Source: DATFRY01 sp963764695 (GTDB taxonomy: Bacteria > Myxococcota_A > Polyangia > Haliangiales > Haliangiaceae). Taken from it: a DNA stretch of 64,000 nucleotides. Under the pieces are notes generated by a model that searched no databases, had not been told where the DNA came from, and saw nothing but the letters and a program-made list of their open reading frames with translations. Both the position numbers and the translations under genes were made by a program. The stretch spans positions 868,001 to 932,000 of the forward strand of contig CAVXTW010000003.1 in the NCBI GenBank assembly GCA_963764695.1. Reading direction: 5' to 3'. Positions 43,930 to 51,736 of the stretch are shown piece by piece (the first letter of the stretch is position 1; each line of letters begins with the position of its first letter).

Positions 43930-44511
43930 CTACTCGGTGTAGTCGGGCGCGTTTCTGGGGCGCCACTTGATGTTGCAGCCGATCGACGGCTTCTGGTCCG
44001 CCGACAACGGCTTGCCGGCGAGCAGCGCGTCGATGGCGCCGCGCAGGTCGGCGCCCGTCACCGGGACGTCGTTGCTCGGCCGGCTGCCGTCGAGCTGGCC
44101 GCGGTAGACCAGGGCGCGCTCGCGATCGAACAGGAAGAAGTCCGGCGTGCACGCGGCCCGATATGCGAGCGCCACCTCCTGGCTCTCGTCGTGGAGGTAC
44201 GGGAACTGATAGTCGAACTTCTCGGCCTCGGCCTTCATGTGAGCCGGGTCGTCCTCGGGGTGGCTCTTCGCGTCGTTGGAGTTGATCGCCACCACGGCGA
44301 GGCCCGAGCCGGTGTAGTCGCGGCCGATCGCGGCCAGCTCGTGCCGCACGTGCTGCACGAACGGGCAGTGGTTGCAGATGAACATCACCAGCAGCGCCGA
44401 CTGACCGGCGAAGTCTTCGGACGACACGGTCTGACCGTTGCGCGCATCGACGAGCGCGAACGGCGGGGCGCTCGTCCCGAGCGGAAGCATGGTGGAAGGT
44501 GTTCGAGCCAT
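43930..44511 (-). CDS. Thioredoxin-fold peroxidase/redoxin
   Basis: This 193-residue protein has the AhpC/TSA-like redoxin layout. It begins LPLGTSAPPFALVDARNG, has the redox motif FICNHCPFVQHVRHELAAI with two Cys in C-x-x-C near 45-48, then VVAINSNDAKSHPEDDPAHM and YRAACTPDFFLFDRERALVY, a cis-proline region preceded by a third Cys. It matches the cytoplasmic thioredoxin-family proteins with CNHCPxV. The expected role is thiol-dependent peroxide or disulfide reduction. CTATAT at 44518-44523 (or TATATC one base closer) ends 5-6 bases before the ATG, another leaderless arrangement. Confidence 0.9.
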   Translation of the reverse strand: MARTPSTMLPLGTSAPPFALVDARNGQTVSSEDFAGQSALLVMFICNHCPFVQHVRHELAAIGRDYTGSGLAVVAINSNDAKSHPEDDPAHMKAEAEKFDYQFPYLHDESQEVALAYRAACTPDFFLFDRERALVYRGQLDGSRPSNDVPVTGADLRGAIDALLAGKPLSADQKPSIGCNIKWRPRNAPDYTE

Positions 44512-44553
44512 GCCTCGATATAGCGCGGCGCCCGCTGCCGCGCGAGCGCCCGG

Positions 44554-44772
44554 CTACGGCCTGGGCGCGACCGGTTTCATCGTGTCGGCCAGACAGGTCG
44601 GGCAGTAGCCGCGGTGCAGCCACTCGAAACCGCACACGCGGCACTGAAAGGTCGGCGGATCGGCCTCGCCGCCGTCTTCCTCGCGCCGCTGCGCCGCCAC
44701 CTTCTCGCGCTCGCGCGCCTCGATCGCGTAGGGCGGCTCGATCAGGCGCTCGAATGCCCAGATTGGCGACAT
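44554..44772 (-). CDS. Small zinc-ribbon protein
   Basis: This 72-residue protein has four Cys arranged as two pairs (FQCRVCGFEWLHRGYCPTCL), a rubredoxin-like or zinc-ribbon knuckle. The N-terminal half is helical and charged (RLIEPPYAIEAREREKVAAQ). The length and layout suggest a metal-binding adaptor. The ATG is supported by the TATGCT element ending 6 bases upstream. It lies 42 bases before the redoxin gene on the same strand. Confidence 0.78.
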   Translation of the reverse strand: MSPIWAFERLIEPPYAIEAREREKVAAQRREEDGGEADPPTFQCRVCGFEWLHRGYCPTCLADTMKPVAPRP

Positions 44773-44778
44773 CCGCGG

Positions 44779-44806
44779 AGCATACGGCCCGGCCGTATCG
44801 GCGCAA
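44779..44806 (-). promoter_or_regulatory. Promoter with palindrome over the -10, zinc-ribbon gene
   Basis: On the minus strand TTGCGC (44801-44806) and TATGCT (44779-44784) are 16 bases apart, and TATGCT ends 6 bases before the ATG. A perfect 7-base-arm dyad, ATACGGC-CCG-GCCGTAT, covers 44782-44798 and overlaps the -10 and the spacer, a good position for a repressor. Confidence 0.55.
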
Positions 44807-44825
44807 GCCGACCCTGCGTCGCCGC

Positions 44826-45674
44826 TCAGTTGTTGCCGCCACCGCCCAGAAAGTCGAATGCCGCCTGACCGGAGTCGGTCAGGGTGGCCTCGTAGGTGCC
44901 CAGCTCCACGCCCACGCAACCGACCAGGTCGGGCGTGATGTCCGGGACGTCGAGCGCCTCGGTCGGCTGGCTGAACATCTCGTCCTGGCTGGCGAACGTG
45001 AAGTGGGCGGTGTTGCGCTCGCCGTCGTGCTCGATGCGCCACCACAGATGGTTCGCCACATCGTAGGGGAACGTGCCGTAGATCTCCGTGTCGCAGACCT
45101 CGCCGACGCACTCGCCCAGCTTGATGAGGCCGCCGTCGCGCTCGATGCGCAGCCGCCGCCGGTCGGCGAGGTCGGCACCGCCGTCATGCAGGATGACGGA
45201 GAAGACCATGCTCATCTGCTCGCTGCCCGGATCGGCGAGCTGGAGCTGCAGCCCGTACTCTCGCATGTCGAACGAGAAGTCGCGGAACGCTCGGCAGAAT
45301 CCGGGCGGGTCGACCTGGCGCGCCACGAACAGGCTGTTTTCGACGGCCAGCTCGCAGCCGAAGCGAATGTCCACCAGCCAGCTGTCGAGCTCGCGCGGAT
45401 CGTCGAAGCCGATGGTGGTGAAGATCTTCTCGCCGACGCACGCGTTGCCGCCGTCGCCGCCGCCGTCCGGGTCGGGGCCGGCATCCGCGCGCGAGCCGCC
45501 GTCGTCGTCATCGCTGCCGTCGTCGGTCCCGAGGTCGTCGCTGCCGTCGTTCGGGCCGTCGTCGTCACCGCCGGCGCCGCCGTCCGGGTCGCTGACGTCG
45601 GAGGGGATGTCGAGCAGCTGGCGACAACCGGGCGTGAGCAGGACGAGGAGCAGCGGAACGGCGCGTGCGATCAA
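44826..45674 (-). CDS. Lipoprotein with Asp-rich linker and jelly-roll-like domain
   Basis: This protein has 282 residues from a TTG with GGAGGG six bases upstream. The signal IARAVPLLLVLLTPGC lipidates Cys17. An Asp/Gly/Ser-rich spacer (about 25-80) leads to a beta-rich domain (IFTTIGFDDPRELDSW, FDMREYGLQLQLADPGSEQM, ANHLWWRIEHDGERNTAHFT, then GCVGVELGTYEATL), which resembles the concanavalin/DUF1349-like folds of surface proteins. The start overlaps the stop of the TPR-protein gene by four bases (TTGA). It is the last gene of the kinase-TPR-lipoprotein operon and is presumably exposed on the outer membrane. Confidence 0.78.
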   Translation of the reverse strand: MIARAVPLLLVLLTPGCRQLLDIPSDVSDPDGGAGGDDDGPNDGSDDLGTDDGSDDDDGGSRADAGPDPDGGGDGGNACVGEKIFTTIGFDDPRELDSWLVDIRFGCELAVENSLFVARQVDPPGFCRAFRDFSFDMREYGLQLQLADPGSEQMSMVFSVILHDGGADLADRRRLRIERDGGLIKLGECVGEVCDTEIYGTFPYDVANHLWWRIEHDGERNTAHFTFASQDEMFSQPTEALDVPDITPDLVGCVGVELGTYEATLTDSGQAAFDFLGGGGNN

Positions 45675-46654
45675 AAACGACCCTCCAGCCCGACGGTGAC
45701 GCTCCCATCCGCGACCGACGCCGACACGCCGGCGACCGGCGCCTGCTCGCGACCGTCGGGCGCGATGAAGTAGACGATGAGCCCTGCCGCGACAGCGCCC
45801 GCTCCGCCGATGACAAGACCGGTGGCCAGGTCGGCGCGGCTGCCCGCGGTCCTGGCCAGCTCGCGGCTGCTGTCGTCGGGACAGACGCCGTCGCCGTTGC
45901 AGCCGGCGTCCTTGGCGTCGTTCCAGGCGCTGCCGGCCGCGAGGCCGAAGCCGCCGCCGGCCGCCAGCGCGGCGCCGCCCACTCCTGCGATGGCCAGGCC
46001 GATCCACTTCTGCACCGGCCGCCGCGGCGCCGGTTCGGGGCGATGCTCGATGACGATCTGCTGCGGCTCGAGCGACGGGATCGCGACGCTCTGCCTCTCG
46101 CCGTCGCGGATCGTGATGGTCCGCGTCCAGCGCCGGTGATCGGGCGCCTCGGCGACAAGCGTGTAGGTGCCTGCATCGACGGGCATCGGCGTCCCGAGCG
46201 CGGCATCCGGGATGCGTGCGCCGTCGCGGCTGATCATCACGCCGTCGAGCGGGCGGGCCGGCCGGTCGATCTTCAGCCGAGCGAGCCGCGGCTCGAGATC
46301 GGCGGCCCTGGCGCTGGCGATCGCGGCGCGCTCCTTGTTGCCGGACCGCTCCGCCAGCGCCGCCGCGTCGCGATAGCGCGCCCACGCGCTGGCCAGCTTC
46401 CCGGTGCGCTCGTGGCACGCGGCGAGCAGGCCCGCGGTCCCGGACAGCGGGCTGAGCTCGAAGCTGGCCTGCAGCTTGTCGCGCGCCGCGGCGTAGCGGC
46501 CGGCGGCGAACAGGGTCTTGCCCTCGTCGAACAGGGCGCTCGCCGTAGCTGCGTCGTCGGCGCGCGCGGTCCGCGGCAGCGCGGCCAGGGCGAGAAGCAG
46601 CGCGATCGCGATGGTGCGCGAGATGATCACCGGAGACGATGCGTGCACGGGCAT
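45671..46654 (-). CDS. TPR/PEGA-like periplasmic membrane protein
   Basis: This 327-residue protein has a signal peptide (IAIALLLALAALPRTARA). A TPR-like pair follows (SALFDEGKTLFAAGRYAAAR, KLQASFELSPLSGTAGLLAA), then a PEGA-like beta domain (LDGVMISRDGARIPDAALGT, YTLVAEAPDHRRWTRTITIR). Two transmembrane helices occur near the end (WIGLAIAGVGGAALAAGGGF and LVIGGAGAVAAGLIVYFIA). The architecture is common in myxobacteria, often beside Ser/Thr kinases, as here: the kinase stop is 11 bases upstream. It is probably a sensory or scaffold partner of that kinase; the function is inferred from context only. Confidence 0.8.
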   Translation of the reverse strand: MPVHASSPVIISRTIAIALLLALAALPRTARADDAATASALFDEGKTLFAAGRYAAARDKLQASFELSPLSGTAGLLAACHERTGKLASAWARYRDAAALAERSGNKERAAIASARAADLEPRLARLKIDRPARPLDGVMISRDGARIPDAALGTPMPVDAGTYTLVAEAPDHRRWTRTITIRDGERQSVAIPSLEPQQIVIEHRPEPAPRRPVQKWIGLAIAGVGGAALAAGGGFGLAAGSAWNDAKDAGCNGDGVCPDDSSRELARTAGSRADLATGLVIGGAGAVAAGLIVYFIAPDGREQAPVAGVSASVADGSVTVGLEGRF

Positions 46655-46665
46655 TGTGTGTGGTC

Positions 46666-48312
46666 TCAGCGAGCCGTGCCGAAGGCACAGAGCGGATCGT
46701 CCACCGAGCAGGGCGCCGGCTTGACGGCGTTGTCGTCTGGCTCGCGCTCGGTGTCGTCGGGCGTGGTGGCCGCCTCGGGCGGCGCCGGCGCGATCTGCGC
46801 GTCGCGGCGACGGGCCCGCGCCCGCGCTCTGGCCCGCTGCCGGCGAGACTTGCGCCGCTCTTCCAGCTGGGTCTCTCGATCGCCGGAGGCCTCCACGATC
46901 GTCGTCGGCGGCTTCTCGGCGGCATCTGTCTCGGGGGCGGCCTTCTCGGCCGGCGCTGCCACGTCCGCACCTGCGGCTGCGACGTCCGCGCCCGACGTGT
47001 CCGCGGCCGGCCGATCACCGCGCGCCTTGTCCTCCGATGGCGACACCGCAGCTGCCGGCGACGTCTCCCGCGGACTCGCGGCTGCCGGCGCTGGCTCGGC
47101 GCGGGCCGACTCGGGGATCGCGGGCACGCCATCCTCGCGCAGCAGCATCGCGGACGCGCCGATGCCGATGCCCAGGCACGCCGCCGCGGCGAGCCCGATG
47201 ATCCACAACCGCCGCCGGGCCGGCGTGCTCTCCGCCGACGCGCCGCCCGACGAAAACCCGACAAGCTGCGTGGCATAGCCGTCGGCGGGCGGTTCCGGCT
47301 TGCGCACGCTCACGGTGACCGCGCCGGTCGACACCATGCGGCCGGGCGGTTTCCAGCCGCCGGGCACCAGCTGGAGCGCTCCGGCCGCAGCGTCGGCCAG
47401 GGCTCTGCGGTGCTCGGGCGCGAACGGCAAGAGCGCGTAGGCCAGCTCGGCCACGTTCGGGTAGCGGTTGACCGGCTCGCGCGCCATGCACGTGAGGATG
47501 ATGTCGTCGATCTCGCGGGGCAGATCGGGGCGGTGCGTCGAGGGAGGCAGCGGGTCCTCGTTGAGCACCATCAGGCACAGCGCCGGCAGCTGCTCGGCGT
47601 CGTAAGGTGCCCTCCCGGTGAGGAGGAAGTAGAGGACGGCGCCGATCGAGTAGATGTCGGCCCGCTCGTCGACGCGCTTGGACGAGACGAGCTGCTCGGG
47701 CGCCATGAACGACGGCGAGCCCATCACCGTGTTGGTCGCCGTGCTGTGCATGCCGTCGGCGGCCTTGGCCACGCCGAAGTCCAGCACCTTGATGACGTGC
47801 GAGCCGTCGCCGATCCAGGCGCGAAAGACGTTGGCCGGCTTGAGGTCGCGATGCACGATGCCGTGGCTGTGCGCCTCGGCCATCGCGTGCACGACCTGGA
47901 GCGCGTAGTCGGCCGCCTCCCACACCGGCAGCGGCCCGCGATTCTCGATCTCGCGCTCGAGGTCGGCGCCGGCCAGGTACTCCATCACCATGAAGGGCGC
48001 GCCGTCCGGCAGGCGACCGGCGTCGAGCAACCGGCACACGTGCTCGCTGCGCAGCCGGCCGATCGCCTCCACCTCGCGCACGAAGCGCCGGTGCAGCGAC
48101 TGCGACCTCATCGCCTCGGGCAGCATGAACTTGATGGCAACGCGCGGACCCGATCCATCGGGCCCGACCTGGATGGCGGACACGACGTAGCCCATCCCGC
48201 CCATGCCGAGCACCTTCTCGAGGCGGTACCGGCCGGCCACGAGATCGGAGCCGGTGAGCAGAGCCTCCGGGATGGGGACGTGGATCGACACAGGCTTCCG
48301 GGCCAGCTGCAC
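46666..48312 (-). CDS. Membrane Ser/Thr protein kinase
   Basis: This 548-residue protein has a GTG start. The kinase domain (about 28-290) has G-loop GMGGMGYV, Lys61 in VAIKFMLPEA, HRDLKPAN (154-161), DFG (178-180), and FMAPEQL, all intact. A transmembrane helix at about 362-380 (WIIGLAAAACLGIGIGASAM) is followed by an Ala/Pro/Glu-rich region and a basic Arg/Ala stretch (RRQRARARARARRR) of low complexity that ends with two Cys (APCSVDDPLCAFG). TAAGAT at 48339-48344 is a probable -10 with a leader of about 20 bases, though no Shine-Dalgarno is obvious. It heads an operon with the TPR and lipoprotein genes, which may be its outputs. Confidence 0.93.
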   Translation of the reverse strand: MQLARKPVSIHVPIPEALLTGSDLVAGRYRLEKVLGMGGMGYVVSAIQVGPDGSGPRVAIKFMLPEAMRSQSLHRRFVREVEAIGRLRSEHVCRLLDAGRLPDGAPFMVMEYLAGADLEREIENRGPLPVWEAADYALQVVHAMAEAHSHGIVHRDLKPANVFRAWIGDGSHVIKVLDFGVAKAADGMHSTATNTVMGSPSFMAPEQLVSSKRVDERADIYSIGAVLYFLLTGRAPYDAEQLPALCLMVLNEDPLPPSTHRPDLPREIDDIILTCMAREPVNRYPNVAELAYALLPFAPEHRRALADAAAGALQLVPGGWKPPGRMVSTGAVTVSVRKPEPPADGYATQLVGFSSGGASAESTPARRRLWIIGLAAAACLGIGIGASAMLLREDGVPAIPESARAEPAPAAASPRETSPAAAVSPSEDKARGDRPAADTSGADVAAAGADVAAPAEKAAPETDAAEKPPTTIVEASGDRETQLEERRKSRRQRARARARARRRDAQIAPAPPEAATTPDDTEREPDDNAVKPAPCSVDDPLCAFGTAR

Positions 48313-48477
48313 GTGTAACGCCGGGCCGCGCGGGAATCATCTTAGCGCAATCATTCCGTGACCAGGCGGCGGGGATCGCGCTAGTCTCGCCGCGCCGTGC
48401 ATGGGGGACCCCCAAGCACGGCGAGCGATCGTTCAACACCTGCGGCCTTCCAGAACCGCGCAACGATACGAGCCGCG

Positions 48478-48568
48478 AGGCGTTCCGCGCACGTGGCCAT
48501 CGGGGTGTTACAGGGTGTCCGCGCGCACGTGGCCACCGACCTGTTACAGGGTGTTCCGCTTACAGGCA
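48478..48568. repeat. Tandem 36-base repeat in the kinase/sigma intergenic region
   Basis: Two near-identical units, 48487-48522 and 48523-48559, each contain GCGCACGTGGCCA, then TGTTACAGGGTGT and CCGC. A partial unit precedes them (GCGTTCCGC at 48478) and a TTACAGGC echo follows. They lie 94-166 bases before the sigma gene and 175-247 bases from the divergent kinase start. Paired sites at 36-base spacing suggest a cooperative regulator or sigma-factor recognition. Apart from the kinase -10, the rest of the 340-base gap 48313-48652 shows nothing. Confidence 0.7.
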
Positions 48569-48652
48569 TTGCGGGGCCGTCGAGGCTGGAGGCGCGCACA
48601 TCTTGATCGACGCCGGACGTATCCTGGGGCGGACCCTCTCCGTCTTGCAGAC

Positions 48653-49690
48653 ATGAGCGATACATCCGCCGTGGAATCAGTTCACACCGAGCTGGCCGAG
48701 ACGGTTTCTCGGTCGTGGAAGAGCTTCCTCGAGGTCTACGAGCCGCTGCGTCCGGAGCTGTACCGGTTCTGCCGCTACCTGAGCCGGAGCGCCTGGGACG
48801 CGGAGGACCTGGTGCAGGACACGCTGGCTCGGGCGTTTGCGACGCTCGGCGGGCTGCACGAGCCGCCGCACAATCCGCGCGCGTGGCTGTTCCGGGTCGC
48901 GTCGAATCGATGGATCGACCAGGTCCGCCGGCGCGGCGCCCGGTTGACCGTCGAGGCGGCCGCTGATCCGGATCGCGCAGCGGTTGCGCCGACCGCCACC
49001 GACCGCGACACGCGCGAGGCCGCCGGCACGCTGCTGGTCCAGCTGTCGCCGCAGGAGCGCGCCGCCGTCGTGCTCAAGGACGCCTTCGACCTCGGCCTCG
49101 ACGAGGTCGCCGAGATCCTGTCGACGTCGGTGGGCGCGGTCAAGGCCGCGCTGCACCGCGGCCGCGGCAAGCTCGTCGAGCCCGATCCGGACGTCGCGCG
49201 CGCGCCCGCACCCGGGGCCCTCGATGCGTTCTGCGCCGCGTTCAACGCGCGCGACCTCGATCGCCTGACCGCGCTGCTGCTCGATCACGCCACCGTCGAG
49301 GTGGTCGGCGCGTCAACCATGTACGGCGCGAAGGGCGCACGCGACACCGTGCTCACCGGCATGCTGTTCGGCAGCAAGCGCATGGCGTCGGCAGTCGACG
49401 GCCCCCGCTGCGAGGGAATGGACTCGCGCTTCACGCAGGACGTGCTGCCCGAGCCGGCCCGGCTCGAGCTGCGCTTCCACCGCGGCGAGCACCTGCTTCT
49501 GTCCTGGTACGCCCACCGCGACGGCGACTTCGTCCGCGCGGTCTCGCTGGTCGAGCTGTCGGAGGACGGCGAGCGCATCGCGCGCCTGCGCAACTACTTC
49601 TTCACGCCCGAGGTCATCGCCGAGCTGTGCGGCGAGCTCGACCTGCCGTGCCGCACCAACGGCACCTGGCGCGCGCGAGGCGACGCGTGA
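48653..49690 (+). CDS. ECF-type sigma factor with SnoaL-like C-terminus
   Basis: This 345-residue protein has region 2 (LYRFCRYLSRSAWDAEDLVQ, DTLARAFATLGG, RAWLFRVASNRWIDQVRRRG), region 4 with helix-turn-helix (LGLDEVAEILSTSVGAVKAA, LHRGRGKL) and a SnoaL_2-like domain (AFCAAFNARDLDRLTALLLD, AVSLVELSEDGERIARLRNY). The layout is that of the large sigma groups whose C-terminal domain controls activity in place of an anti-sigma factor. Its frame is intact, in contrast to the other large sigma gene near the start of the window. The stop overlaps the next start (GTGA), so the lipoprotein hydrolase is cotranscribed. Autoregulation through the 36-base repeats is plausible. Confidence 0.9.
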   Translation: MSDTSAVESVHTELAETVSRSWKSFLEVYEPLRPELYRFCRYLSRSAWDAEDLVQDTLARAFATLGGLHEPPHNPRAWLFRVASNRWIDQVRRRGARLTVEAAADPDRAAVAPTATDRDTREAAGTLLVQLSPQERAAVVLKDAFDLGLDEVAEILSTSVGAVKAALHRGRGKLVEPDPDVARAPAPGALDAFCAAFNARDLDRLTALLLDHATVEVVGASTMYGAKGARDTVLTGMLFGSKRMASAVDGPRCEGMDSRFTQDVLPEPARLELRFHRGEHLLLSWYAHRDGDFVRAVSLVELSEDGERIARLRNYFFTPEVIAELCGELDLPCRTNGTWRARGDA

Positions 49691-50520
49691 CCGCGCGACC
49701 GACCGTCCTCGCGATGGCCGCGATGGCCGCGTGCGGATCGCAGGCCGGCTCGACAGCCGCTCCGACGGCACCCGCGGCCGGCCGCCACGCCAGCATCGGC
49801 CCGCTGCGCATGTACTACGAGGTCCACGGCAGCGGCACGCCGGTCGTCCTGATCCACGGCGGCGGCTCGACCATCCAGACCTCGTTCGGCCGGACCCTGC
49901 CGCTGCTCGCCGCCAGCCACAAGGTCATCGCCGTCGAGCTGCAGGCGCACGGCCACACCGCCGACGTCAACCGCCCGCTGTCGTTCACCCAGGACGCCGA
50001 CGACGTGGCCGGCCTTCTCGAGCAGCTCGGCATCGCCGGCGCCGACATCATCGGCTACTCCAACGGCGCCACCACGGCGATCCAGCTCGCCATCCGCCAT
50101 CCCCAGGCGGTCCGCAAGCTCGTCCTCATCTCCGGCACGATGTCGGCAGCAGGCCTCATCCCCGGGCTCCACGGTGGCTTCCACAAGCCACCGTCGGTGG
50201 ACAACATGCCGGCCGACCTGCGCGCCGCCTACGAGGCCGTCGCGCCCCGCCCCCAGGACCTGCCGATCATGGTCGCGAAGTCGACCCACCGCATGCGCGA
50301 CTTCGAGGACATCCCACCATCCGCGGTCCGCAAGCTCACCGCCCCTGCCCTCATCATCGTCGGCGACCGGGACGTCGTCACGCCCGAGCACGCGATCGAG
50401 ATGTCCCGCGCCTTCCAGCACGGCGCCCTGGCCATCCTCCCGCAGACCGACCACATGCAGATCGTCGACCGCGACGATCTCCTGATGCCGATCATCGCCC
50501 GGTTCATAGGGGGTGGCTGA
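49687..50520 (+). CDS. Lipoprotein alpha/beta hydrolase
   Basis: This protein has 277 residues from a GTG overlapping the sigma factor stop. The signal TARPTVLAMAAMAAC makes it a lipoprotein. The hydrolase fold is complete: VVLIHGGGSTIQTSFGRTLP, nucleophile elbow IIGYSNGATTAIQLA with Ser, acid in IIVGDRDVVTPEH, and His in LPQTDHMQIVDRDDL. Cotranscription with an ECF sigma suggests an envelope or oxidative-stress-inducible esterase. Its 3' end overlaps the convergent lipoprotein gene by 17 bases. Confidence 0.88.
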   Translation: MTARPTVLAMAAMAACGSQAGSTAAPTAPAAGRHASIGPLRMYYEVHGSGTPVVLIHGGGSTIQTSFGRTLPLLAASHKVIAVELQAHGHTADVNRPLSFTQDADDVAGLLEQLGIAGADIIGYSNGATTAIQLAIRHPQAVRKLVLISGTMSAAGLIPGLHGGFHKPPSVDNMPADLRAAYEAVAPRPQDLPIMVAKSTHRMRDFEDIPPSAVRKLTAPALIIVGDRDVVTPEHAIEMSRAFQHGALAILPQTDHMQIVDRDDLLMPIIARFIGGG

Positions 50521-51736
50521 GGGAGACCTCGCGCGTGACGATCTGATCGTCGGTACGGATGCGGATGCTCAGGTCGGCGAGGACGGCGTCGGTGCCGGGC
50601 GTGAAGGACAGGAGGGGGGGCAAGATGGTGCAGGTGAGGGTCACCTGGCCGGCGCCCGGGCCGGCGGATGTGGTGCACGGAAGGGAGAGCTTCACGTCGG
50701 GGCCGCCTTGTGGACCGACCAGCAGGTCTTCACCGGCGCGGAGGAGGCCGACGGCGCCGCTCACGACCGGGGGGCTACACGACTGCGCCGCGGCGACGTT
50801 GACCACCTGCTTTATCGTGAGGGGCGCGTCGGCCAGGACGATCTTCGGGCCGCCAAGTCCGGGTGGGATCGGCGGCTTGATCACGGTGCTGGGCCCGAGC
50901 GTGACCACCGGTGGGCTGCCACAACTGCCGGCGCAGCTGCCTTGCAGCACGGTGGCGACCTGGTTGTAGGCGTCGCGCGTGGTGGAGAAGCTGCAGGTGT
51001 TGCCGCCGAGGATGCCGTCGCCCAGGTTGGTGGTGAGGATGTTGCCGACGCCGTCCTTGGCGTGGAACAGGAGCAGGGCCTGGACGTCGCTCGATGACAG
51101 AGCCTGGAGCATGGTCGCGTCGTCGACGCCGACCAGCGACGGGTCGAAGACGCAGGGGTTGCCCTGATCCATCCTGATCTGGCGGATGACCTCGGGGCCG
51201 CCCGACAGCTGCTGGACCAGCTTGAGCTCGCGTCCCTCGCAGGTCCAGGTGCGGAACTGCATGCCGATGCGGACGATGCCGAACATGTAGGTCGCCATGT
51301 CGGGGCAGTCCTCGACGATGTCGGCGTCCTGGGACGAGCTCATCGAGAAGCCGAGCGCCCACCGGCCGTCGAGCTTGAGGACGCGGACGGTCGCGCCGTT
51401 GACGAAGTGGCCGGCCGGCTCGTTGCCCAGCACCATGCGCGGCGGGGCGGTGTCGCCGTGGCAGACCCGCGGCAGGGTGGCCTCGTTGCAGCCGTCGTCG
51501 GCGCTGACGTGGCGCGCGAAGCGGCCCTGGCCGTCGGTCCGGGTCAGGCGCGGCGTCTCGCAGCGATCGCGATCGTCGGAGACGCCGTCGCCGTCGCGGT
51601 CGCGCAGCGGCTCGGGCACGGTGGCGCCGGGCCGCCCGGCCGCGGGCGCCAGTTCCTCGTCGGGCGGCGGCGCCAGCTGGCATCCCGACACGAGCAGGAT
51701 CGCGACGACTCGACAGATGATCATGGTGGGCCTCAT
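50504..51736 (-). CDS. Secreted lipoprotein with thrombospondin-3-like calcium motif
   Basis: This protein has 410 residues from the ATG overlapping the upstream stop (ATGA); a second ATG four codons later is possible. The signal IICRVVAILLVSGC lipidates a Cys near residue 16. A DRDGDGVSDDRDRCETP segment resembles a calcium-binding thrombospondin type 3 repeat. The remaining beta-rich part (RVLKLDGRWALGFSMSSSQD, IVRIGMQFRTWTCEG, then Cys-rich SCAGSCGSPPVVTL, and a C-terminal all-beta region) matches no family I recognise. It is coupled to the very large S1/P1-like protein gene, so both are likely outer-surface partners. Confidence 0.75.
   Translation of the reverse strand: MRPTMIICRVVAILLVSGCQLAPPPDEELAPAAGRPGATVPEPLRDRDGDGVSDDRDRCETPRLTRTDGQGRFARHVSADDGCNEATLPRVCHGDTAPPRMVLGNEPAGHFVNGATVRVLKLDGRWALGFSMSSSQDADIVEDCPDMATYMFGIVRIGMQFRTWTCEGRELKLVQQLSGGPEVIRQIRMDQGNPCVFDPSLVGVDDATMLQALSSSDVQALLLFHAKDGVGNILTTNLGDGILGGNTCSFSTTRDAYNQVATVLQGSCAGSCGSPPVVTLGPSTVIKPPIPPGLGGPKIVLADAPLTIKQVVNVAAAQSCSPPVVSGAVGLLRAGEDLLVGPQGGPDVKLSLPCTTSAGPGAGQVTLTCTILPPLLSFTPGTDAVLADLSIRIRTDDQIVTREVSLSHPL

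Noticed and set aside
48487..48559. CRISPR-like array
   Set aside because: Two units are directly adjacent with no spacers, and no cas genes are present in the window.
48381..48665. A Cys-rich 94-residue minus-strand frame with tandem PCN and ATCAR phrases
   Set aside because: The repetition comes from the 36-base DNA repeat; no start signal and no similarity to known peptides, so the DNA repeat itself is the better explanation.
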